NCBI GenBank assembly: GCA_963847575.1
Contig: CAWKAL010000133.1
Location: 1 to 12,955, forward strand
Reading direction: 5' to 3'
Origin: JASBSR01 sp963847575
GTDB taxonomy: Bacteria; Pseudomonadota; Gammaproteobacteria; SZUA-229
Length of the DNA stretch: 12,955 nucleotides
This document shows positions 8,170 through 12,955 of this stretch, in pieces; positions within the stretch are counted from its first letter, which is position 1; the number at the start of each line of letters is the position of its first letter. The notes below the pieces were generated by a model. That model saw nothing but the letters and a program-made list of their open reading frames with translations. It did not search any database and was not told the DNA's origin. The translations under genes were made by a program, and so were the position numbers.

Positions 8170-8814
8170 ATGTTACGTCTGCATGTGTCGATGAAATATA
8201 CCAATGAACCGGTCAAACGCTCACCGGTAGTGCTCTATCTCGATACCCACCCCGACCAGCCAGTCGCAGGCGCTACAGACCGCAACGGCACTGCGGAATT
8301 CGACATACCCGCGGCCAGCGGTAAAGTTGTGGTCAATGGTGTCACGCGTTTCCAGGGCCGGCTGCAGGGTGAGGTGGACATTAAAATCCTGTCTCCAACG
8401 GACAGCAGTAGCGTTTCAGATTCAGGTATACCCGGCGGCGGAGACAGCGGCAGTATTGCCTATCCCGATATGCAGATGCGGTCACTCACGGTAAACGGTC
8501 GCGAAGTGCAGACTGACAGTGAAGGCTACCTGGTCAACCTGGGTGACTGGTCAGAAGATTTTGTGCGCGCCGAGGCGGCGTATGAAAGCCTGGTGTTGAC
8601 TGACGAAGTCTGGGAAGTGGTGCGTTTTCTGCGTGATTTTTACGAGCAACGCCAGGTACAGGCCAACGTGCGCGAGATTATCAAGCACTTCCGCCAGGTG
8701 TGGGGGCCTGAACTGGGCAGCAATCACCATCTGCATGAAATATTTCCACGCGGCGGCCCACAAAAGCAGGGCAACCGGCTGGCGGGTTTATTGCGTACCA
8801 AAGGCGAGCACTAA
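8170..8814 (+). CDS. two-domain protein: beta-rich N-terminal domain + cysteine-free DsrC/TusE domain (RspA-like)
   Basis: Residues 104-214 match the DsrC/TusE fold by eye. E-V-Q-T-D-S-E-G-Y-L (112-121) parallels TusE E-I-x-T-D-x-E-G-Y-L, followed by W-S-E, E-x-W-E-V-V-R-F-x-R-D-F-Y (146-158), L-x-x-I-F-P-R-G-G-P-x-K-Q (188-200) and I/L-A-G-L. DsrC and TusE carry sulfur on a C-terminal cysteine; this protein ends R-T-K-G-E-H and has no cysteine in all 214 residues, so it cannot relay persulfide that way. Cysteine-less superfamily members are known and have been proposed to be regulatory (RspA). Residues 1-74 look like a small beta-sandwich (G-A-T-D-R-N-G-T-A-E-F turn, alternating strands), perhaps transthyretin or carboxypeptidase-regulatory-like. 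A Ser/Gly/Asp linker spans about 75-103. There is no signal peptide, so it is probably cytoplasmic. It converges on nsrR. Confidence 0.85.
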   Translation: MLRLHVSMKYTNEPVKRSPVVLYLDTHPDQPVAGATDRNGTAEFDIPAASGKVVVNGVTRFQGRLQGEVDIKILSPTDSSSVSDSGIPGGGDSGSIAYPDMQMRSLTVNGREVQTDSEGYLVNLGDWSEDFVRAEAAYESLVLTDEVWEVVRFLRDFYEQRQVQANVREIIKHFRQVWGPELGSNHHLHEIFPRGGPQKQGNRLAGLLRTKGEH

Positions 8815-8857
8815 TGCAGGCATACCCGGTTTTAGCCAGCTAGCCAGCCGCGCCTGT

Positions 8858-9293
8858 TTACGCGATACGCAGCATTTTGTGCAGGCTCTTTCGGTTTACA
8901 ATCAGGTCGGCCAGGGTGTAGGTATCCAGAACCGCATAAAACGCCTGCTGTGCTTTATAGAAAGCACTGCGTAACACGCAGGAACGCTCGATGCGGCAGT
9001 GTGAATCAGCAGGTGAAAAACATTCAACCAGCACACTGTCAGCCTCTGCCTTGCGTACCACATCGCCAATACGAATGCGCTGTGGGTCAAGTTTCAATGC
9101 GACGCCGCCGCCCTTGCCACGCATGGTAACCACGTAACCCTCTGCAGCGAGAAACAGTATGACTTTCATCAGGTGGTTCCTGGAAATGCCATAGGCCGGC
9201 TGCAATCTCGCCCACGGCTGCGCGCTGATCACTGTGCGTTCCAAGATAGATCAGTACGCGTAATGCATAATCGGTAAACGTTGTTAAGCGCAT
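8858..9293 (-). pseudogene. nsrR: Rrf2-family NO-sensing repressor NsrR, one frameshift
   Basis: NsrR binds an Fe-S cluster and represses nitric-oxide defence genes until NO damages the cluster. The N-terminal part (from 9293, M-R-L-T-T-F-T-D-Y-A-L-R-V-L-I-Y) is typical NsrR. The frame breaks at 9194-9200 in a GGCC context and continues as Y-G-I-S-R-N-H-L-M-K-V, the recognition helix, to the end. Removing one base gives 144 residues, normal for the family. The cluster cysteines are all present: C91-x7-C99-x5-C105 in the restored protein, as are R-G-K-G-G-G and I-R-I-G-D-V-V-R. As given, the N-terminal frame runs on to an early stop at 9087 and loses the wing and cluster region. It is divergent from nnrS, its usual kind of target. 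The start shows no strong ribosome binding site. Confidence 0.9.
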
Positions 9294-9360
9294 AGCAGTG
9301 AGCGAATGTTATGGTGATACTGGCGTCTGTCGTTGATTTTCATTGGCATTGCTAGTAAAT

Positions 9361-9374
9361 CAAGAAGCTTCTTG
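9361..9374. repeat. 14-bp perfect palindrome between nsrR and nnrS
   Basis: CAAGAAGCTTCTTG is its own reverse complement. It overlaps by two bases the start of the next inverted repeat (9373-9389) and lies 67 bases upstream of nsrR's start. It could be a further regulator site; no known consensus recognised. Confidence 0.5.
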
Positions 9375-9389
9375 CGTCATTTTGACGCA
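9373..9389. promoter_or_regulatory. inverted repeat TGCGTCA-TTT-TGACGCA over the nnrS -35
   Basis: A 7-bp inverted repeat with a three-base spacer. Its right arm contains most of the -35 hexamer TTGACG (9382-9387). The core GT-N7-AC matches the loose NorR-type pattern, but a single such site is weak support; a regulator cannot be named. Confidence 0.5.
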
Positions 9390-9411
9390 CGGTTTTTATG
9401 TGGTATATGAT
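9382..9411 (+). promoter_or_regulatory. sigma-70 promoter of nnrS
   Basis: TTGACG (9382-9387) and TATGAT (9406-9411) are separated by 18 bases, a good housekeeping promoter. The -10 lies across the centre of the 23-bp palindrome, so a bound dimer would block RNA polymerase. The start point would be near 9418, about 110 bases before the preferred nnrS start. Confidence 0.7.
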
Positions 9412-9420
9412 ATACCACAT
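9398..9420. promoter_or_regulatory. 23-bp palindromic operator, probable NsrR/Rrf2 site
   Basis: ATGTGGTATA (9398-9407) and TATACCACAT (9411-9420) are a perfect 10-bp inverted repeat around TGA. Total size and half-site spacing resemble the 11-1-11 NsrR box of enterobacteria, with ATG/CAT ends and an AT-rich core, although the inner bases differ from that consensus. Position between nsrR and nnrS and over the -10 supports a repressor operator, most likely autoregulating NsrR too. Confidence 0.65.
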
Positions 9421-9531
9421 TACGATTAGATGTGCAGTCGCTTGTGCAGGTAGAGACGAGTACGCATGTTTAACGATGTCCGATTCGGATATATGATTTA
9501 TTATTCTGATTTTTATCGGCAGGAAAAATGC

Positions 9532-10732
9532 ATGGCATTATTGAATATTGATACGGATAATACCAAGCGGAGACGAAGGTTCGCCCTGTTTGATCTTGGC
9601 TTCAGGCCGTTTTTTCTGCTCGCGGGTATTTCGGCGGTAGTGCTACTGGCGTTCTGGATCTATGCCTATGCCACTGGATCGTCTGGATCGAACTACTACC
9701 GTGCAATGGTCTGGCACGGTCATGAAATGATTTTTGGTTACACCGTGGCGGTGATTGCGGGATTTCTGCTCACCGCGGTGCGCAACTGGACTGGGCTGCA
9801 GACACCAGCTGGATACCCGCTGGCAGGCCTTGCATTGTTATGGCTGGCAGGGCGGGTGTCGCCTTTATTTTCCGATGTCCTGCCGCACTGGAGCATTGCA
9901 TTTGTCGACCTGGCGTTTCTACCCGTACTGGCGATTGTGCTTTCGGTTCCGCTGTTGCGTAAACGCCAGAAACACAACCTGGTGTTTCTGCTGGTACTCA
10001 CGGCACTCACGCTTGCCAATTTGCAGGTGCATTTACAGTTGCTCGGTTTGACCGATGCCAGGCGCCAGTCAGGGACTTAATTTTGCTATTTATATCATTG
10101 TGTTTCTGATTAGCATCCTCGGTGGACGCGTCATACCGTTCTTTACTGAAACCGCGATCCCGGCAGCCACGGCTCGAAAGTGGCCCGCCGTCGAAATACT
10201 TTCCCTGGGTAGCCTGGTGGTTCTCATGGGGCTGGACCTGGTGGCAGCGGCGCCAGTGGCGATTATGCTAGTTGCGATCCTCGCCGCGCTGACGCATGGC
10301 ACGCGTTTATTCGGCTGGTACCACAGGCGCATAGTATCGATCCCTTTACTCTGGGTGTTGCACCTGGGGTATGCGTGGTTAGTGGTCGGCTTTGTTTTAA
10401 AGGCGCTGGCTGCGGCTGGCCTGGTCAATCCGATGCTGGCGCTGCATGCGTTCACCACCGCGGGCATAGGCACAATGACACTGGGAATGATGGCGCGCGT
10501 AGCACTTGGCCACACCGGCCGTGAGTTACGCATTGGGCACTGGATCACCCTGTCATTCGTGTTAGCCAATCTTGCAGCAGTAGCGCGTGTGCTGTTACCC
10601 ATCATGCTGCCGCACATGTATAACGATTGTGTCGCACTCGCCGGGGTGCTATGGAGTGCGGCATTTGCGATATTTGTATTACATTATGCAGGCATATTGA
10701 TCCGGCCGAGGTTTGATGGCAGGCCGGGTTAG
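9532..10732 (+). pseudogene. nnrS: NnrS-family membrane protein, one frameshift
   Basis: NnrS is a polytopic, heme- and copper-containing membrane protein linked to protection from nitrosative stress. The family marks are clear: F-D-L-G-F-R-P-F-F-L-L-A-G at 20-32, W-H-G-H-E-M-I-F-G-Y (61-70, H62 and H64), A-V-R-N-W-T-G-L-Q, then in the shifted frame G-G-R-V-I-P-F-F-T-E and G-x-M-A-R-V-A-L-G-H-T-G-R. Dense hydrophobic segments suggest about 12 membrane spans. The frame breaks at 10057-10076 (simplest: extra A at 10060); removing one base gives 399 residues, normal length. As given it stops at 10080. I prefer ATG 9532 (AGGA seven bases upstream) to ATG 9466, whose extra 22 residues are polar and unlike the family. 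It is divergent from nsrR and its promoter carries the operator. Confidence 0.9.
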
Positions 10733-10763
10733 AAAATAAAACGACAGGTATGGTCGACGCGAA

Positions 10764-11729
10764 TCACAACCAGTCAGTTAGCATGATGCCAATGCCAAAT
10801 CGATTGCTGATGTGGTTGTAGTCAATCAGGCTTTCGCCATAGCCGTTAAAATATTGCAAATATAGTTTGAAGCGTTTATCCAGCGCAATGCTCATATCAA
10901 TTTGTATCGCGCCGCGGTTGTCGGTGGTTTGCAGGTTGTTCCTCAGCATCACCGCGTAGGTTGACTCGCCATTCTTGTAGATGTTGTATATCTCAAAATT
11001 CCCCAGGTAATCTTCTATATCGGGATTGTTGTCATCCTCGTCAGATTCAGGGATGCGGAGCCACGGGCGCAGCACCGCGACATAATTGCCGCGGCCGAAC
11101 ATCAGGGTGCCAACCAACCGGTTCCAGCTGCGCGATATCGGGTCATTGCGCCCGTTCGATTGATGCACAATTCCCAGCCGCGCCTCGAAATTACGTAAGC
11201 CGAACAGCTCGTAATCAGGGTTAATCTTGATGCCCAGCTCAGGCTCGTAGTTGGTTTCTCTGAATGGTTTTGAAACACTTGAATTATAGGCCTGCCAGAA
11301 AGCGAGCTGGGTGTAGGCAAAATACAGATCTATTCCCGAGTGGTAGATGTCGCGTGAAATATCTAACTGAAAGCTGAACTGGAACTTGACTTCTATGTTG
11401 TCCATGGTGCCGCCAGGTTCGATAAACTGCTCGAACGGATCTCTATTCGGCTTGTCGTTATATGACAACGGGATCAGGTAATTCGGTCGGTAGGGCGCAA
11501 GCGCAAACGGATTTCCCTGGGCGGCTTCTGCTAACTTGTTGCGCAGCAGCAAGGCCTCATCACTGGTTGCTTCGCGCTGAATGATTCCGTCATAACAGTC
11601 CAGGCGCTCCAGGTCATCAACAATCAACTTGCAGTCATCTACGTCAGCAGCACTATTGCTGCACACAAGCAGCATGCTGCAGAACAGTGCAAGGCTGGCC
11701 TGATAGATAAAGTGTGCTGGTGAACGCAT
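10764..11729 (-). CDS. pldA: outer-membrane phospholipase A1 (OMPLA)
   Basis: This 12-strand outer-membrane barrel hydrolyses phospholipids that reach the outer leaflet; it needs Ca2+ and dimerises when activated. The active site is complete: H189-x-S191-N-G-R in V-H-Q-S-N-G-R, then S-R-S-W-N with N203. The spacing His+2 to Ser and His+14 to Asn equals E. coli H142/S144/N156, and S199 matches the Ca2+ ligand S152. The end G-Y-G-E-S-L-I-D-Y-N and G-I-G-I-M-L-T-D-W is also OMPLA-like. The signal peptide covers residues 1-28 (S-A-A cut). The mature N terminus carries C33 and C45 in a D-D-x4-D-C-Y-D setting, then an extension of about 70 residues before the barrel, longer than in E. coli (321 against 289 residues). 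It follows terC by 12 bases on the same strand and converges on nnrS. Confidence 0.95.
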   Translation of the reverse strand: MRSPAHFIYQASLALFCSMLLVCSNSAADVDDCKLIVDDLERLDCYDGIIQREATSDEALLLRNKLAEAAQGNPFALAPYRPNYLIPLSYNDKPNRDPFEQFIEPGGTMDNIEVKFQFSFQLDISRDIYHSGIDLYFAYTQLAFWQAYNSSVSKPFRETNYEPELGIKINPDYELFGLRNFEARLGIVHQSNGRNDPISRSWNRLVGTLMFGRGNYVAVLRPWLRIPESDEDDNNPDIEDYLGNFEIYNIYKNGESTYAVMLRNNLQTTDNRGAIQIDMSIALDKRFKLYLQYFNGYGESLIDYNHISNRFGIGIMLTDWL

Positions 11730-11741
11730 GTTGATCCAGAC

Positions 11742-12539
11742 CTAAGGTGCTGTCTGTGCTTCCGCCTGCGCCTGCTTGATCGCCATGATTTTACGTTTGT
11801 AACGTGTCTGTACTACATCGGTCAACACCAGCACTGTAATTACAAAATAGAATGTGGCCTTGCTCATCGGCGTGATGTGTTCGCCAAACAACTCCATCTG
11901 GGCCAGATGTCCGCCTTCGGACAGTAACATGATGCCCACCACAAACAGGATGAACAGGCCGAGCACTTCGTACATGCGATTTTTCTGCAAAAAAACCGCA
12001 ACATGGTCTGATAGCCAGATCATCATGATGCCGCTGATGACAATGGCCGTGGCCATAACGGCGAATACATCGCTGAGTGCCATCGCGCTGAGGATCGAAT
12101 CGAACGAAAATACCAGGTTCATCGCAACTATCCAGAAAATAATTTTTGCCACCGGCTGACGCGTGCGCGTTTGCGGTTCGAGCTCGTCGAGACTGATCAT
12201 GTGAAAAATTTCTTTGGTCGCGGTATAGATGATCATAATGCCGCCAGCAAGCACGATCAGGCTATGCAGGTTGAACGTACTTGCAAGTATGTGCCCCAGG
12301 TTGAGGCTGAAAATCGGATCCTGAAAATACTGGATCAGTTCGACCAGTAAAAACAGCAGTACAATGCGCAGTGCAATCGCAATGCCAATACCAATGTGGC
12401 GTACCATCACCTGTTTGTCAGCCGGCGCGCGTTTGGATTCGAGTGAGATATAGAGCAGGTTGTCAAACCCTAGTACGGCCTGCAGTAATATCAGCAGGCC
12501 GAGACTGACCAGGTTATCCAGCGTAAGTAGTTGTTCCAT
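11742..12539 (-). CDS. TerC/Alx-family integral membrane protein, probable metal ion exporter
   Basis: TerC-family proteins (TerC, Alx, MeeF/MeeY) are multi-span inner-membrane proteins linked to manganese export and tellurite resistance. The two family motifs are visible: G-F-D-N-L-L-Y-I-S (24-32, D26 and N27 in a membrane helix) and V-F-S-F-D-S-I-L-S-A (143-152, D147 in a helix). About seven hydrophobic segments alternate with charged loops, and a Lys/Arg then Gln/Ala-rich tail ends the 265 residues. The start ATG at 12539 has a weak GGAA upstream and a TATAAT box at 12584-12589. pldA follows 12 bases after its stop, so the two are probably co-transcribed. Substrate is not deducible from sequence. 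Confidence 0.88.
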   Translation of the reverse strand: MEQLLTLDNLVSLGLLILLQAVLGFDNLLYISLESKRAPADKQVMVRHIGIGIAIALRIVLLFLLVELIQYFQDPIFSLNLGHILASTFNLHSLIVLAGGIMIIYTATKEIFHMISLDELEPQTRTRQPVAKIIFWIVAMNLVFSFDSILSAMALSDVFAVMATAIVISGIMMIWLSDHVAVFLQKNRMYEVLGLFILFVVGIMLLSEGGHLAQMELFGEHITPMSKATFYFVITVLVLTDVVQTRYKRKIMAIKQAQAEAQTAP

Positions 12540-12583
12540 AATGTTCCAGAAGTTGTTTTCAGGGTTTGGTTCTATTTATTTGA

Positions 12584-12589
12584 ATTATA
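12584..12589 (-). promoter_or_regulatory. -10 box (TATAAT on minus strand) of terC-pldA
   Basis: A perfect TATAAT on the minus strand 45 bases before the terC start. A partial -35 (TTTGCC or TTTTGC) lies 15-16 bases further upstream. The 146-base gap 12540-12685 separates the divergent genes; a weaker TATACT on the plus strand (12638-12643) could serve the LysM-like gene. Confidence 0.5.
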
Positions 12590-12685
12590 AACACACTAGT
12601 TTTGGGCAAAATGCCGGGCGCTGCTGGTCTGGGCGACTATACTTGTCTTGAAAATAAAAGCTGCAATCCTCGGGTATTTCCAGTC

Positions 12686-12955
12686 ATGATGCAAACTTGT
12701 ACGAGTCGAATCGCGCGTGTACTCTATCGTCTGTTGCTGTGCTCGGCGAGTCTTTATATGTTTGTGAGTCCGGCTTTCGCGGATTCCACCAACGACGGCT
12801 CTGATATCAAGGCCGATATTCGTTTTCTCTACGTACAACCCGGCCAGACCCTGCACAATATCGTGCGCCGGCTTTATCCCGGGCAGGAGGCGCGCTGGCC
12901 CCAGCTGCGTCGTGACATCGTGCGACTCAATCCCTCGTCTTTCGAGCAATTGGTG
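12686..12955 (+). CDS. exported LysM/FimV-like protein, 3' end outside window
   Basis: Ninety residues are visible and the frame is open to the window edge. Residues 1-32 form a signal peptide: basic start, hydrophobic core L-Y-R-L-L-L-C-S-A-S-L-Y-M-F-V, cut after A-F-A. The mature start carries a LysM-like or FimV N-terminal pattern at 48-82: Y-V-Q-P-G-Q-T-L-H-N-I-V-R-R-L, then W-P-Q-L-x6-R-L-N-P. LysM modules bind peptidoglycan; FimV-type proteins use one in polar organisation and type IV pilus assembly. Which it is depends on the missing part. Two adjacent ATGs (12686, 12689) are possible starts, neither with a strong ribosome binding site. It is divergent from terC. Confidence 0.75.
   Translation, partial: MMQTCTSRIARVLYRLLLCSASLYMFVSPAFADSTNDGSDIKADIRFLYVQPGQTLHNIVRRLYPGQEARWPQLRRDIVRLNPSSFEQLV

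Noticed and set aside
8790..8830. Frameshift hiding a C-terminal cysteine in the DsrC-like protein
   Set aside because: Other frames at the end give no G-C-V/I-stop; the TGC directly after the TAA stop would need readthrough and does not restore the family ending.
9466..9531. ATG 9466 as the nnrS start
   Set aside because: The added 22 residues are unlike the NnrS N terminus, while ATG 9532 has AGGA at ideal spacing.
10090..10617. 175-codon minus-strand frame inside nnrS
   Set aside because: Antisense shadow of a hydrophobic membrane protein; no recognisable domain.
1..12955. CRISPR array, tRNA/rRNA genes, prophage or insertion sequence
   Set aside because: No regularly spaced direct repeats, cloverleaf arms, integrase or transposase motifs were found.

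Overview
The window looks like chromosomal DNA of a free-living gammaproteobacterium. The support is gene content: an outer-membrane phospholipase A (PldA) with its full catalytic set, an Ogt-type alkyltransferase, an NsrR/NnrS nitric-oxide pair, a DsrC/TusE-superfamily protein, a TerC-type membrane protein and a FimV/LysM-like exported protein. A sulfur-metabolising or facultatively anaerobic relative is plausible, but I cannot name a genus. There are no tRNA, rRNA, CRISPR, phage or recognisable transposase genes.

Layout. (1) 1-5488, plus strand: a tightly packed run of five genes: a TPR/helical-repeat protein (5' end outside the window), ogt, an FGGY-family kinase, a glycerophosphodiester phosphodiesterase and a short GlpD-like FAD protein. 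Four-base ATGA overlaps join TPR-ogt and kinase-GDPD, and GDPD overlaps glpD by eight bases. Together the last three could make or release glycerol 3-phosphate and oxidise it to dihydroxyacetone phosphate. The kinase lacks two residues that bind glycerol in GlpK, so its substrate is open. (2) 5489-5840: a non-coding gap with a perfect 30-bp inverted repeat made of 9-base units, followed by a good heat-shock (sigma-32) promoter. (3) 5841-7756: htpG, complete in content but split by two single-base frameshifts. (4) 7757-8169: a non-coding gap with hairpins that reads like an intergenic repeat element. (5) 8170-8814: a two-domain protein, a beta-rich N-terminal domain joined to a DsrC/TusE domain with no cysteine at all. 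(6) 8858-10732: divergent nsrR and nnrS, each with one frameshift, around a promoter region with three stacked palindromes. (7) 10764-12539, minus strand: terC followed by pldA. (8) 12686 to the end: the start of a divergent exported LysM/FimV-like gene.

The most notable points are the cysteine-free DsrC fusion next to a nitric-oxide response locus; four frameshifts packed into about 3.5 kb, each restoring a normal-length protein when one base is removed (either local sequence error or real decay); and the operator architecture between nsrR and nnrS. All functional calls come from motif recognition by eye; no database search was run.
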